From contig NZ_LQNT01000011.1 of the NCBI RefSeq assembly GCF_001619585.1, forward strand, positions 372,001 to 436,000: a DNA stretch of 64,000 nt, read 5' to 3'. Under the pieces are notes generated by a model. The model saw only the letters and a list, made by a program, of their open reading frames with translations, did not search any database and was not told where the DNA came from. Position numbers and translations under genes: made by a program. This DNA comes from Bhargavaea cecembensis (lineage in GTDB: Bacteria; Bacillota; Bacilli; Bacillales_A; Planococcaceae). Of this stretch, positions 44,329 through 53,579 are shown one piece after another; position 1 is the stretch's first letter, and each line of letters begins with the position of its first letter.

Positions 44329-45702
44329 TTACTTGAAAGCCTCACCCAGTGCTTCGGCGACGGTGCTGACGCCGACGACCTGTATGCCTTCCGGGTAATC
44401 CCAGCCGCCCAGATTCGAGGCGGGTACGATGGCGCGCTTGAATCCGAGCTTTTTCGCTTCCTGGACGCGCTGTTCGATTCGGGACACACGGCGGATCTCG
44501 CCGGTCAGGCCGACCTCGCCGACAAAGACGTCGTACTGGCTGACGGCGGTGTCCTTGAAACTGGAGACGATGCTCGTGAGGACAGCGAGGTCAATTGCCG
44601 GTTCGTCCAGCTTCACGCCGCCTGCCACCTTGATATAGGCGTCATGTGTCTGGAGCAGCATGTTCATCCGCTTTTCCAGAACGGCCATGAGAAGCGACAC
44701 GCGGCTCTGGTCGAGTCCAGTCGCCATGCGCTTCGGATAGTTGAAGCTGGACTGCGTGACAAGTGCCTGGATCTCGACGAGAATCGGCCGGGTGCCTTCC
44801 ATCGAAGCGACGACGACGGAACCCGCCGCGCCCTCTGAGCGCTCCTCGAGGAACAGTTCGGAAGGGTTCAGCACTTCTTTCAGCCCGGACTGGATCATTT
44901 CGAAAATCGCCATCTCGTTCGTCGAACCGAACCGGTTTTTCACGCTCCGGAGAATCCGGTACGTGTGATGGCGCTCCCCTTCAAAGTAAAGCACCGTGTC
45001 GACCATGTGCTCCAGAAGACGGGGACCTGCGATCTGGCCTTCCTTCGTAACATGCCCGACGAGGAAAATGGCCGTCCCGGTCGTTTTCGCGATCCGCATG
45101 AGATCAGCGGTACACTCGCGCACCTGAGAAACACTGCCCGGTGCGGATGTGACGTCCGGATGGTGCACTGTCTGGATGGAGTCGACGATGACAAACTGCG
45201 GCTTCAGTTCCTCGATGGACTGGCGGATATGCTCCATGTCGGTCTCGGAATAGATATAGAGTTCCGGGGAGGTGACGCCGATCCGCTCTGCCCTGAGTTT
45301 GGTCTGCCGCACCGATTCCTCGCCGGAGATATAAAGGACGCGCCGGCCCTTCTCGGCGAGAAGCGAAGACACTTGCAGCAGGAGCGTCGATTTGCCGATC
45401 CCCGGATCGCCGCCGATCAGGACGAGGGAGCCCGGGACCACGCCGCCGCCGAGCACGCGGTTCAGCTCCCCGAAAGCCGTCTCGACTCGGGGCTCTTCCT
45501 GCGTCTCGACCGATGTGATCGGGGACGCCTTGCTGGCGGAACCCGTCCCGGTGCGGAAAGCACCGCTCCGTGCGGCTTTCCCGACAATCGCCACTTCCTC
45601 ATCCATCGTGTTCCATTCGCCGCAGCCAGGGCAGCGGCCCATCCACTTCGGTGATTCGTATCCGCAATCCCGGCACATGAACTTCGTTTTCTTTTTCGCC
45701 AT
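44329..45702 (-). CDS. radA: DNA repair protein RadA
   Basis: RecA-like branch-migration helicase (457 residues). Start ATG 45700-45702 ([20 protein letters not shown]) behind GGAGG; the long upstream frame is antisense noise. A CXXC zinc finger ([21 protein letters not shown]) lies at residues 10-30, Walker [11 protein letters not shown] near 97 and the RadA-specific KNRFGSTNE near 250, followed by the Lon-protease-like C-terminal domain ([16 protein letters not shown]). Directly downstream of clpC. Confidence 0.97.
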   Translation of the reverse strand: MAKKKTKFMCRDCGYESPKWMGRCPGCGEWNTMDEEVAIVGKAARSGAFRTGTGSASKASPITSVETQEEPRVETAFGELNRVLGGGVVPGSLVLIGGDPGIGKSTLLLQVSSLLAEKGRRVLYISGEESVRQTKLRAERIGVTSPELYIYSETDMEHIRQSIEELKPQFVIVDSIQTVHHPDVTSAPGSVSQVRECTADLMRIAKTTGTAIFLVGHVTKEGQIAGPRLLEHMVDTVLYFEGERHHTYRILRSVKNRFGSTNEMAIFEMIQSGLKEVLNPSELFLEERSEGAAGSVVVASMEGTRPILVEIQALVTQSSFNYPKRMATGLDQSRVSLLMAVLEKRMNMLLQTHDAYIKVAGGVKLDEPAIDLAVLTSIVSSFKDTAVSQYDVFVGEVGLTGEIRRVSRIEQRVQEAKKLGFKRAIVPASNLGGWDYPEGIQVVGVSTVAEALGEAFK

Positions 45703-45784
45703 TTGTACCTCCAGGCACGGAAAAGACATCCCGCCGCGGATGCGGGCGGGATGTCTCAACCATTTGTTTGATAGCCAGATTATA

Positions 45785-48247
45785 TCATTCTTTCGCGCTT
45801 CCTGCAGTTGCGGGCTCTCCGGTGCGGACCGTGTACTTGCCGTCTTCGTCGACGTCAAACACGACTTTTTGGCCGGCGAGCATTTCGCCTTTAAGCAGTT
45901 CTTCGGACAGGCGGTCCTCGACGTTCTTCTGGAGTGCGCGGCGGAGCGGGCGGGCACCATATTCAGGGTCGTACCCTTCATCGGCGATCCGTTCCTTCGC
46001 AGCCTCCGTGATGACAAGCTCGATATCCTGTTCGGCCAGGCGCTTGACAAGCTGGTCGGCCATGAGGTTGACAATCTGTCCGAGCTCTTCCTTATCCAGC
46101 GAGTGGAAGACGATCATTTCGTCCACACGGTTCAGGAATTCCGGCCGGAAGGCTTTCTTGAGTTCGCCGAGCATCGTGTCCTTCATGTCCTTGTGGTCCC
46201 GTTTGCCGTCCTGGAGGTTGAATCCGACGTATTTGTTCTGCTTGAGGGTCTCCGCTCCGACGTTCGACGTCATGATGACGACGGTGTTTCGGAAGTCGAC
46301 CGTACGGCCCTTGGAGTCTGTGAGGCGGCCGTCCTCAAGCACCTGGAGGAGGATGTTGAAGACGTCCGGGTGCGCCTTCTCGATCTCATCAAGCAGGATG
46401 ACCGAGTACGGCTTGCGGCGGACCTTTTCTGTAAGCTGGCCGCCCTCGTCGAAGCCGACGTAGCCCGGAGGCGAGCCGACAAGACGGGACGTGGAGTGTT
46501 TCTCCATGTACTCCGACATGTCGATGCGGATCATCGCGTCCTCGTCGCCGAACATCACTTCGGCAAGCGCACGGGCGAGTTCCGTCTTACCGACACCGGT
46601 CGGTCCAAGGAAGATGAACGAGCCGATCGGGCGTTTCGGATCCTTGAGGCCCGCACGTGCACGGCGGATGGCCCGTGAGATCGCGTCGACCGCTTCGTTC
46701 TGGCCGATGACCCGTTTATGAAGCTCTTCTTCCATGTTGAGGAGCTTCGCAGTCTCGGTCTCCGCAATCTTCGAGACCGGGACACCGGTCCACATGGAGA
46801 CGACCTGCGCAACGTCTTCTACCGTCACTTCGGATTCTTTCTTGCCCTGCTTTTCTTTCCATTCTTCCTTCGTGCGCTCCAGCTCTTCTTTCAGCTTCTG
46901 CTCCTTATCGCGGAACGAAGCGGCCTTTTCGAATTCCTGGCTCTGGACCGCGGCGTTCTTTTCGGAGCGGACGCTGTCGAGCTGCTGCTCGAGTTCCTTC
47001 AGGTCAGGCGGCGTCGTGAATGAGCGCAGCCGGACTTTGGAACCTGCCTCGTCAATCAGGTCAATCGCCTTGTCCGGGAGGAACCGGTCGGAGATGTAGC
47101 GGTCAGACAGCTTGGCTGCCGCCTCGACGGCTTCATCCGTGATCTTCACCCGGTGGTGCGCCTCGTAGCGGTCCCTCAGGCCGTGGATGATCTTGATTGT
47201 ATCCTCGACCGTCGGCTCGTCTACCTGGATCGGCTGGAAACGGCGCTCAAGCGCGGCGTCTTTTTCGATGTACTTGCGGTACTCATCAAGGGTCGTCGCA
47301 CCGATGCACTGGAGCTCACCGCGTGCGAGCGCCGGCTTCAGGATGTTCGACGCATCGATTGCGCCTTCCGCACCGCCGGCCCCGATCAGCGTATGGAGCT
47401 CGTCGATGAAGAGGATGATGTTTCCTGCCTGGCGGATCTCCTCCATCACTTTCTTCAGGCGGTCCTCGAACTCACCGCGGTATTTCGTGCCGGCGACGAC
47501 CGTGCCCATGTCGAGTGTCATGACGCGCTTGTCGCGGAGTGTTTCCGGAACTTCGTTGTTGACGATCTGCTGGGCGAGGCCCTCTGCGATCGCCGTCTTA
47601 CCGACACCCGGCTCCCCGATGAGGACCGGGTTGTTTTTCGTCCGGCGAGACAGGACTTCGATCACGCGGGTGATTTCCTTGGATCGGCCGATGACCGGGT
47701 CGAGCGTGCCTTCACGCGCAATCTCGGTCAGGTCGCGGGCAAGGGAATCCAGCGTAGGCGTGCTGGCGGACGAGTTGCCGCCGCCTGCCTGGGCACCCTG
47801 GCCATTTTCATTTGAGCCGAGCAGCTGGAGCACCTGCTGGCGGGCCTTGTTCAGGGATACGCCGGCATTGGCGAGAACGCGTGCAGCGACCCCTTCCCCT
47901 TCGCGGATCAGCGCGAGGAGGAGGTGCTCTGTGCCGACATAGGAGTGGCCGAGCTTGCGGGATTCATCCAGCGACAGCTCGATGACCTTTTTCGCGCGCG
48001 GCGTATAGTGGATGATCGGGCCGACTTCGCGGTCGCCGGTGCCGACCAGCTTTTCGACGCCTTCTTCGATCGTCTCGAAATTAACTCCGATCGCCTCAAG
48101 CGCTTTTGCTGCGATGCCGCCGCCTTCTCGGATAAGGCCCAGAAGAATATGTTCGGTCCCGATGGCATCATGGCGCATCCGGATGGCTTCTTCCTGCGCA
48201 AGCTGGAGAACTTTTTGTGAGCGTTGCGTAAAGCGGTTGAACATCAT
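45785..48247 (-). CDS. clpC: ATP-dependent Clp protease ATPase subunit ClpC
   Basis: HSP100 unfoldase that feeds ClpP (820 residues). The N-domain has two Clp repeats (to about 145); NBD1 Walker [18 protein letters not shown] is near 212; a UVR/middle domain ([17 protein letters not shown]) is near 430 and NBD2 Walker [17 protein letters not shown] near 547. Start ATG 48245-48247 has GAGAGGG upstream. A 225-bp gap from mcsB holds a dedicated CtsR-controlled promoter, so clpC can be expressed apart from ctsR-mcsAB. Confidence 0.98.
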   Translation of the reverse strand: MMFNRFTQRSQKVLQLAQEEAIRMRHDAIGTEHILLGLIREGGGIAAKALEAIGVNFETIEEGVEKLVGTGDREVGPIIHYTPRAKKVIELSLDESRKLGHSYVGTEHLLLALIREGEGVAARVLANAGVSLNKARQQVLQLLGSNENGQGAQAGGGNSSASTPTLDSLARDLTEIAREGTLDPVIGRSKEITRVIEVLSRRTKNNPVLIGEPGVGKTAIAEGLAQQIVNNEVPETLRDKRVMTLDMGTVVAGTKYRGEFEDRLKKVMEEIRQAGNIILFIDELHTLIGAGGAEGAIDASNILKPALARGELQCIGATTLDEYRKYIEKDAALERRFQPIQVDEPTVEDTIKIIHGLRDRYEAHHRVKITDEAVEAAAKLSDRYISDRFLPDKAIDLIDEAGSKVRLRSFTTPPDLKELEQQLDSVRSEKNAAVQSQEFEKAASFRDKEQKLKEELERTKEEWKEKQGKKESEVTVEDVAQVVSMWTGVPVSKIAETETAKLLNMEEELHKRVIGQNEAVDAISRAIRRARAGLKDPKRPIGSFIFLGPTGVGKTELARALAEVMFGDEDAMIRIDMSEYMEKHSTSRLVGSPPGYVGFDEGGQLTEKVRRKPYSVILLDEIEKAHPDVFNILLQVLEDGRLTDSKGRTVDFRNTVVIMTSNVGAETLKQNKYVGFNLQDGKRDHKDMKDTMLGELKKAFRPEFLNRVDEMIVFHSLDKEELGQIVNLMADQLVKRLAEQDIELVITEAAKERIADEGYDPEYGARPLRRALQKNVEDRLSEELLKGEMLAGQKVVFDVDEDGKYTVRTGEPATAGSAKE

Positions 48248-48391
48248 ACACAATCCCTCTCTTCTCATAATGATCATTTATGCAGATCCTGATGAACTTT
48301 GATTCTTGTTATATGATAGAAGGTTCCCCTAAACACTCCGGAGTCAAACCGGAAACGGAAGAACCGCCATAACTCTTTTGGGAAGGTCTTA

Positions 48392-48437
48392 TTTGACCTT
48401 CTTTGACCATTATAAACGGGAGTACTTCCCCGTACAA
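48392..48437 (-). promoter_or_regulatory. CtsR-controlled sigma-A promoter of clpC
   Basis: Minus strand: -35 TTGTAC (48432-48437), 17-bp spacer, perfect -10 TATAAT (48409-48414). Directly abutting it is a full CtsR operator GGTCAAAGAAGGTCAAA (48392-48408), matching the heptad direct repeat RGTCAAA-nan-RGTCAAA known from Bacilli. CtsR bound here would block initiation. Confidence 0.9.
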
Positions 48438-48472
48438 AACATATGCTCGCGGAACACTTTCCATCCTGCTGA

Positions 48473-49546
48473 TCAGTCTTCTCCGCCGCCGGACTGGCGG
48501 CCCATGCCGATCCGTTCGCGGATCAGCTTCGCCCGGAAGACGTCGCGCTCGCCGGGCTGGAGCGTCTCTCCCGCATACTGCTGGAGAAAAGCCGGCTGCA
48601 TAAAGATCATGAGCTCGTTCAGGACGGATACATCGACATCGGGGATAATGCCCATGTCGATGCCGAGCCGGAGGTCGGAAAGCCGGTTTGCCGCTTCATC
48701 GGTCGCTAGCACGCGGGCGTTCGTCAGAATTCCGAACGACCGCCAGATGCGGTCCTCCAGCTTCATCTGCGAATGCTCCCGGAGCGCGCGGCGCGCCCGT
48801 TCCTCCTGCTCGATCAGCCGTTCCGTCAGATCGCGCAGGTCCATCAGGATGTCCCGCTCCGACTTCCCGAGCGTGATCTGGTTCGACACCTGATAGACGT
48901 TGCCGAGCGCATCGGATCCTTCGCCGTAGCTGCCGCGTACCGTCATGCCGAGCCGGGCGACCGCCTGGGTGATGCGCGCCATGTTGCTCGTGATGGAAAG
49001 CGCAGGCAAGTGCAGCATGACCGATGCGCGCAATCCCGTGCCCGTATTTGTCGGGCAGCTTGTGATATAGCCGAAGTCCCCATCAAACGCGTACGGCAGG
49101 GACTCTTCAAGCCGGTTGTCGATGTCGTTTGCACGGTCGAACGCTTCCATGAGGTGAAGGCCCGGGTAGATCACCTGGATCCGGATATGATCCTCCTCGT
49201 TCACCATGATCGACACCGACTCGTCACCGGAGAGAATCACCGAGCCGGGCCGCTCCGGGTCCGCCAGCTGAGGGCTGATCAGATGCTTCTCGACAAGCGC
49301 CTGCCGCTGGATCGCCGGCACAGTTTCCATCTGGATATGAGAAAAGTCCTCCATGCCCTCGAGTGCGGCGGCGACTTTTTGTTCGACCTCTCCCGCCTCC
49401 TCCCGGCTGAAATCAAGCGGGAAACGGGAACCCTTCAGGTTACGTGCAAGCCGGACGCGCGTCGACATGACGATATTCGAGTACTCGCCCTTCGGCCCCA
49501 TCCAAGGGGTGACCGCATTTTTAAGGAAGCTTTCAATCGACGACAT
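48473..49546 (-). CDS. mcsB: Protein-arginine kinase McsB
   Basis: Phosphagen-kinase-fold enzyme marking proteins with phospho-arginine for ClpCP (357 residues). ATP-binding arginines appear in IVMSTRVRLARNLKG near residue 26; NEEDHIRIQV near 118 and the catalytic-Cys region GYITSCPTNTGTGLRASVMLH near 160-180 are present, with VRGSYGEGSDALG near 205. It overlaps the end of mcsA by 14 nt. Confidence 0.97.
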   Translation of the reverse strand: MSSIESFLKNAVTPWMGPKGEYSNIVMSTRVRLARNLKGSRFPLDFSREEAGEVEQKVAAALEGMEDFSHIQMETVPAIQRQALVEKHLISPQLADPERPGSVILSGDESVSIMVNEEDHIRIQVIYPGLHLMEAFDRANDIDNRLEESLPYAFDGDFGYITSCPTNTGTGLRASVMLHLPALSITSNMARITQAVARLGMTVRGSYGEGSDALGNVYQVSNQITLGKSERDILMDLRDLTERLIEQEERARRALREHSQMKLEDRIWRSFGILTNARVLATDEAANRLSDLRLGIDMGIIPDVDVSVLNELMIFMQPAFLQQYAGETLQPGERDVFRAKLIRERIGMGRQSGGGED

Positions 49547-50081
49547 CCTGTCCGCCCCCTTCCTCCAGACTGCGCTCCAATTCCCTTACTTCATCCCGGA
49601 GCTGCGCAGCCCGCTCGAATTCTTCCTGGTTGATGGCTTCCTTCATCTGTCGCCTCAGGTCCTTGATCTTCCGTTCGGCGGCGATGCGCCCGCTGTAGGT
49701 GGCAGGCACCTTGCCCTCATGCTTCGTGTGGCCTCCCTGGACCTTATTGAACACTTCGGGCAGTTCCTTGCGGAAGGCTCCGTAGCATTCTGCACAGCCG
49801 AACTTCCCGCGCTCGATAAAGCGGCGGAACGTCAGACCGCAGTTCGGGCATTCGGGGCCGCTGTTGACCTGGGGCTGCGCTGTATTCTGAAACGCACCCG
49901 GGCCGGCAAACCAGTTCTGGAGAAATTGCTGGATGCCGAGCGGGTCCCCCCCGAAGTCCCCCTGGAACGGCTGGAAGTGCGCCGCGCAGACGTCGCACAG
50001 ATGCCGCTCCTCGGTTTTTCCGTTTTTGCTCTGGGTCACGACGACCGAAGCAGGCCGTTCATGGCAGTTATCACAGATCAA
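49533..50081 (-). CDS. mcsA: McsB activator protein McsA
   Basis: Zinc protein activating McsB (182 residues). Two N-terminal CXXC pairs (MICDNCHERPA and LCDVCAAHF) plus a second zinc module CPNCGLTF...CAECYGAF; the C-terminus is a UVR domain (MKEAINQEEFERAAQLRDEVRELE). TTG 50079-50081 is chosen because GAGGTG lies 6 nt upstream and it matches the family start; a GTG three codons earlier is the alternative. A GC-rich hairpin lies in the 54-bp gap from ctsR. Confidence 0.93.
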   Translation of the reverse strand: MICDNCHERPASVVVTQSKNGKTEERHLCDVCAAHFQPFQGDFGGDPLGIQQFLQNWFAGPGAFQNTAQPQVNSGPECPNCGLTFRRFIERGKFGCAECYGAFRKELPEVFNKVQGGHTKHEGKVPATYSGRIAAERKIKDLRRQMKEAINQEEFERAAQLRDEVRELERSLEEGGGQDVVD

Positions 50082-50135
50082 CGAACACACCTCTTTCAGC
50101 GGCCGGCATGCGGGTGCCGGCCGGGGTCATTTGCC

Positions 50136-50642
50136 TCATCCTTCGGCGGAGCCGCCCTGGTTTTTCGCCTCGCCGCCTGCCGCCTCATATTTTAACGCGC
50201 TGAGCATTGCCTGCATGATCCGGGAGCGGAGCAGATCCCGTTCCGGAAGCTGCGACATGAGCGTCATACGGTGCACGGCGGCATGCATCATGTTTGCCTC
50301 GCGCTCCGTGAGGACATCCTCATCGATAAGGCGCCGGATGATGTCCTCGGCCATCGCCTGGGTGGAGCCGCCGTCCAGCCCCTCGACAATCTGCTCGATC
50401 AGGTCGATCCGGCTGTGCGGCCGGACCCGGACGATGCGGATGTACCCCCCGCCGCCCCGCTTACTCTCAACCATGTAGCCGCGTTCCGTCGTGAACCGGG
50501 TCTTGATGACATAGTTGATCTGCGAAGGAACGCACTGGAATTTCTCCGCGACTTCACTCCGCTTGATCTCCGCCATCCCGTCCTGTTCCTTTTCGAGAAT
50601 CGACTTGAGATATCCTTCAATGATGTCGGAGATGTTCCTCAT
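50136..50642 (-). CDS. ctsR: Transcriptional regulator CtsR
   Basis: Heat-sensing repressor of clp genes (168 residues, slightly longer than usual at its end). It begins MRNISDIIEGYLKSILE; the winged helix spans about residues 25-70 with the glycine-rich thermosensor loop SKRGGGGYIRI near 60, whose Arg is the McsB-sensitive operator contact. The C-terminal dimer domain includes RLIDEDVLTEREANMMHAA. Autoregulated through a CtsR box at its promoter. Confidence 0.97.
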   Translation of the reverse strand: MRNISDIIEGYLKSILEKEQDGMAEIKRSEVAEKFQCVPSQINYVIKTRFTTERGYMVESKRGGGGYIRIVRVRPHSRIDLIEQIVEGLDGGSTQAMAEDIIRRLIDEDVLTEREANMMHAAVHRMTLMSQLPERDLLRSRIMQAMLSALKYEAAGGEAKNQGGSAEG

Positions 50643-50680
50643 GGTTTCACCTCTTTCCAGGACACATAGACTCAGTTGAC

Positions 50681-50728
50681 TTTGACTATCTTTGACTTAA
50701 TTATACGATGTTATACATGCACCCGCAA
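50681..50728 (-). promoter_or_regulatory. CtsR-controlled promoter of ctsR-mcsA-mcsB
   Basis: Minus strand: -35 TTGCGG (50723-50728), 17-bp spacer, -10 TATAAT (50700-50705), then CtsR operator AGTCAAAGATAGTCAAA (50681-50697) 2 bp downstream, with a further GTCAA adjacent. Same geometry as at clpC. Confidence 0.9.
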
Positions 50729-50790
50729 AGATTTTGCGCAGGATAGAGCCTGATTTTTTGCAGGATGAAAATACTTTTTTAATAAAAGAG

Positions 50791-50815
50791 GTTTATCCTG
50801 TTTTGGACCGGGTAT
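50791..50815 (+). promoter_or_regulatory. Sigma-B (general stress) promoter of the yjbC-like gene
   Basis: Plus strand: GTTTAT (50791-50796), 13-bp spacer, GGGTAT (50810-50815), close to the sigma-B consensus GTTTAA-N12-15-GGGTAT. It lies about 155 bp upstream of the plus-strand gene. The rest of the gap 50816-50969 shows only T-rich sequence and the ribosome site. Confidence 0.8.
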
Positions 50816-50969
50816 AGAAAGGGATGTGGACTGCGTTATTCCCAACGCAGGTTTGCCGGCATGTCCGCCGGAACGTGCGAGGTTTTTTTCTCATCTGTTT
50901 TTTTCCTCATTTGAACTCCCCCCAAACAAAAACCCCGGATGAAACCAAACATACCGGAGGCGGTTCAAT

Positions 50970-51572
50970 TTGAACTGGTACGACAAGCTCAACGAATATT
51001 TCCCCGTGGAAGAAATGAAGTCCAAGGATCATATGGAAACACTCCTGAAAGAAAAGGAAGGCGTGTACGGCAAGGATGAGGGTCCGTACCACGTGTTGAT
51101 GTATGCAGAATTCGACGAGTTTCTCTTTGTCGATTATCTGTTCGTTTCGTCGAAATCTCGCGGACAGGGGCTTGGCGGCAAGCTGATCGAAAAACTGAAA
51201 GCCAAAAAGAAACCGATCATTCTCGAAGTCGAGCCTGTCGACTATGAGGACACCGACACCGCCAAGCGGCTGAAGTTTTATGCCCGCAACGGGTTTGCCC
51301 ACGCCCGCCGCATCGGCTATAGCCGCCGGTCGCTGGCGACTGGCGAGAAGACCGACCTGGAGATTCTCTACTGGGCCCCGAACCATGAAGGTGAAGAATC
51401 GGTCGAGCAGGCCATCTACGATCATATGCGCAGAACGTATGAGGAGATCCACACGTACAAAGACGAAGATTTCTACGGTGACTCCTACGAGCATACCGAT
51501 GAAGTGTTCAACTTCCATGAAGAAGAGCGTCAGAAAGAAGATATCCTGGAGCCGTTCACGGTCTCCGCATAA
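50970..51572 (+). CDS. yjbC: GNAT family acetyltransferase, YjbC-like general stress protein
   Basis: 200 residues. It begins MNWYDKLNEYFPVEEMKSKDHME, and the GNAT acetyl-CoA loop appears as SSKSRGQGLGGKLIEKLKAK near residue 63, followed by LEVEPVDYEDTDTAKRLKFYARNGF. Overall pattern and start match B. subtilis YjbC as I remember it, a sigma-B dependent protein encoded just before spx. TTG start with GGAGG 9 nt upstream. Here no spx follows; the next gene converges from the other strand. Confidence 0.85.
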   Translation: MNWYDKLNEYFPVEEMKSKDHMETLLKEKEGVYGKDEGPYHVLMYAEFDEFLFVDYLFVSSKSRGQGLGGKLIEKLKAKKKPIILEVEPVDYEDTDTAKRLKFYARNGFAHARRIGYSRRSLATGEKTDLEILYWAPNHEGEESVEQAIYDHMRRTYEEIHTYKDEDFYGDSYEHTDEVFNFHEEERQKEDILEPFTVSA

Positions 51573-51580
51573 TATAGCAA

Positions 51581-51611
51581 GCCCTCCGCAGCGCGCGGAG
51601 GGCTTTTCTTA
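51581..51611 (+). terminator. Terminator after the yjbC-like gene
   Basis: Stem GCCCTCCGC (51581-51589) with GCGGAGGGC (51595-51603), then TTTTCTTATT on the plus strand. It may also serve the convergent minus-strand gene ending at 51609. Confidence 0.9.
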
Positions 51612-53309
51612 TTGTCCGATGGTTGTGTTCGTCATTTCTTTCACCGGCAGGAACAGTTCGCCGGTTTCAAGATAGGTGATGTCCAATTGGTCGCCTTCCC
51701 GGATATAAACTGCGAGCGGCACCGTCTCCGTTGATGCGAGGAAGCTCCGCCCGTCTTCTGCCAGGACCGACACGAGCGTGAAATCACCCGCGCGCTCCTT
51801 ATAAACGCGCTGGACGGTGACTGCCGCTTTGGCCTCTTCCGCCCCGGAAGATCCGTCCACGGTCGAGCCGCCGCGCTGGAGCGCCGTCTTGTACAGCTTG
51901 AGGGCTTCGTTCGGCGTACCTGCGAATACGGATATCTCGGGATTCGCCGCCGAGACGATGAAGTAATTCTGCAGGAAGCCGTTCTGGTCGAGCACCGGCG
52001 TCAGCCAGCTGGCCTCGCCGTAGAAGTTGTACAGCACCGGCATCTCGCCGGACCATTTTTTCTCGATAAATTTCTTCTCAATGATTTGAAGCGTTCCCTG
52101 CGAGTCCATGTATGACTCTTCAAGATTGCCCGTGTAGTAAGTCGCCTCACCCGTCCGTGCATCGGTGAGCGCATAGCCAAGCATCGAGTCGACCCCTTCT
52201 TTCGGGCTCGTGAAGTCGGTGAAGTAATACATACGGCCGGTCTCGTCGAACACCGGGCTTACGTTGGCCTCGGTCCCTTCGTCGGACGGCAGCTTCACAT
52301 CTTTCTTGCCGAACAGCGAGTTCCAGAAACCATGGACATATTTTCCGTAGTAGCTGTTTGCCAGGCTGACGGCCTCAGGCGATACGGCACCGTCGATAAA
52401 CTCCGGCACGTCCCCTGTTGCGTAGCGCTGCGTCTTCCCGGTTGCGGGATCGACGGTGACGATCCCCTTCACGTCAAAGCCGTTCCGTGCGGTGATGAAC
52501 TCCCCGTACGATCGGATATAGTGCGGCTTGCCGTCGTCGTCGATCTCCAGCTGGGCATCTCCGTAGAAGATGAGGCCCGGCTCCGCCATGCGCATATGGC
52601 GCCCGACATTCTTATGGAAGTACGAAGACGGCGTGTAGGCCATCTCGGACTTCACGAACTTCGGATTGTCGGCTGAGTCGGTCGCGCTCATCGTAAAGTA
52701 GCCCGGCGTCGTATCGCCGTTGATCCACTTGAAGAATCCGGCAAACTCGACCGGTGCGATGTAGACGAACTCGCCCCCGACTTTCTGGATCTGCAGCTCC
52801 CCGAGTTCATAGTAGCTCGTGTTCGGCACCTGGCCGAATGCCTTTTTCATTTTGTTGCGGGCAAACTTGGGCGGCACGCTTGCCGGCGTCTTCGTTTCAT
52901 CGAACGCGCTGATCTCAACCTGCTCTTCCATCTCAACCGCCTTGTATTTGTCATTGGCGTTAAAGAGCGGCGCGGCTAGGATATACGCCGCGAACACCAG
53001 CGCGGCAAGCGACAGGATGGTCCGCGCCTTGCGCTCCATTCCCCTTGCGGCTGACGCAGCACCAATCACCGCCGCGATGACAACCGCCGGCCAGAGCGAT
53101 GTCCAGTTGCGGTCAAGATTAAGGAAATAGTAGACAGCAAATATGAGGATTGAGAAAACGGCGGCGGACCCGATCAGGAGCGGTACAGTGTTGACCTGCT
53201 CCATCACTTTGTGGCCATCCTTTTTCACATCACGGGTCGCCCGGAACGGCACGGCAAGAAGCGCCAGCACCAGACCCGCAATCACAGAAAACAACAATAA
53301 ATTCAGCAT
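51609..53309 (-). CDS. Membrane protein of unknown function with a large extracytoplasmic domain
   Basis: 566 residues. Four hydrophobic helices are packed into the first 125 (starting MLNLLLFSVIAGLVLALLAV; then LIGSAAVFSILIFAVYYFLN, WPAVVIAAVIGAASA and ILSLAALVFAAYILAAPL), followed by about 440 hydrophilic residues that probably lie outside the membrane. That part is rich in aromatic residues and beta-like stretches (GEFVYIAPVEFAGFFKW; GLIFYGDAQLEIDDDGKPHYI; GRMYYFTDFTSP), suggesting a propeller or PepSY-like sensor fold. No catalytic motif is recognised. Start ATG 53307-53309 with GAGGG ahead. Single gene. Confidence 0.6.
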   Translation of the reverse strand: MLNLLLFSVIAGLVLALLAVPFRATRDVKKDGHKVMEQVNTVPLLIGSAAVFSILIFAVYYFLNLDRNWTSLWPAVVIAAVIGAASAARGMERKARTILSLAALVFAAYILAAPLFNANDKYKAVEMEEQVEISAFDETKTPASVPPKFARNKMKKAFGQVPNTSYYELGELQIQKVGGEFVYIAPVEFAGFFKWINGDTTPGYFTMSATDSADNPKFVKSEMAYTPSSYFHKNVGRHMRMAEPGLIFYGDAQLEIDDDGKPHYIRSYGEFITARNGFDVKGIVTVDPATGKTQRYATGDVPEFIDGAVSPEAVSLANSYYGKYVHGFWNSLFGKKDVKLPSDEGTEANVSPVFDETGRMYYFTDFTSPKEGVDSMLGYALTDARTGEATYYTGNLEESYMDSQGTLQIIEKKFIEKKWSGEMPVLYNFYGEASWLTPVLDQNGFLQNYFIVSAANPEISVFAGTPNEALKLYKTALQRGGSTVDGSSGAEEAKAAVTVQRVYKERAGDFTLVSVLAEDGRSFLASTETVPLAVYIREGDQLDITYLETGELFLPVKEMTNTTIGQ

Positions 53310-53431
53310 GAGGAAAACCCTCTCTTTTTGAAGGATATAGTCATTCTACGGTGGAAAGGGGCGAATGGTTTCATGTTGCGGGTGAGCGCGGGCCTATCCT
53401 TGATTTGTGGGGGCGGCGGAGCGCAGGACGA

Positions 53432-53539
53432 CCGCGCATAGAATCCTATGCGCGGTTCACGGCGTTCTATGCGCGCTCGCGAGTGTTCTATGCGCGGTTA
53501 TTCGGTTTCTATGCGCGCTTGCAGAACTTCTATGCGCGC
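53432..53539 (+). repeat. 21-bp-period repeat array B (five units)
   Basis: Five direct cores T(T/C)CTATGCGCG at 53444, 53465, 53486, 53507 and 53528, exactly 21 bp apart; spacers unconserved. The first unit forms an inverted pair with a reversed copy: CCGCGCATAG (53432-53441) and CTATGCGCGG (53446-53455). It lies immediately beyond the terminator of the NERD gene. One frame reads as FYAR heptads, with no ribosome site. No gene is supported in 53310-53549. Confidence 0.9.
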
Positions 53540-53544
53540 TCACC

Positions 53545-53570
53545 AAAAAGAGCACCCTCCAGGAGTGCTC
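53545..53570 (-). terminator. Terminator after the NERD-domain gene
   Basis: Stem GAGCAC (53550-53555) with GTGCTC (53565-53570), followed by TTTTTGG on the minus strand; 9 bp past the stop codon. Confidence 0.8.
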
Positions 53571-53579
53571 CAAGCTTCA

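Noticed and set aside
44329-46074. radA with a 124-residue N-terminal extension
   Set aside because: The extension is out of character (Ser/Arg-rich), antisense-like and overlaps clpC; a strong ribosome site marks the internal ATG at 45702.
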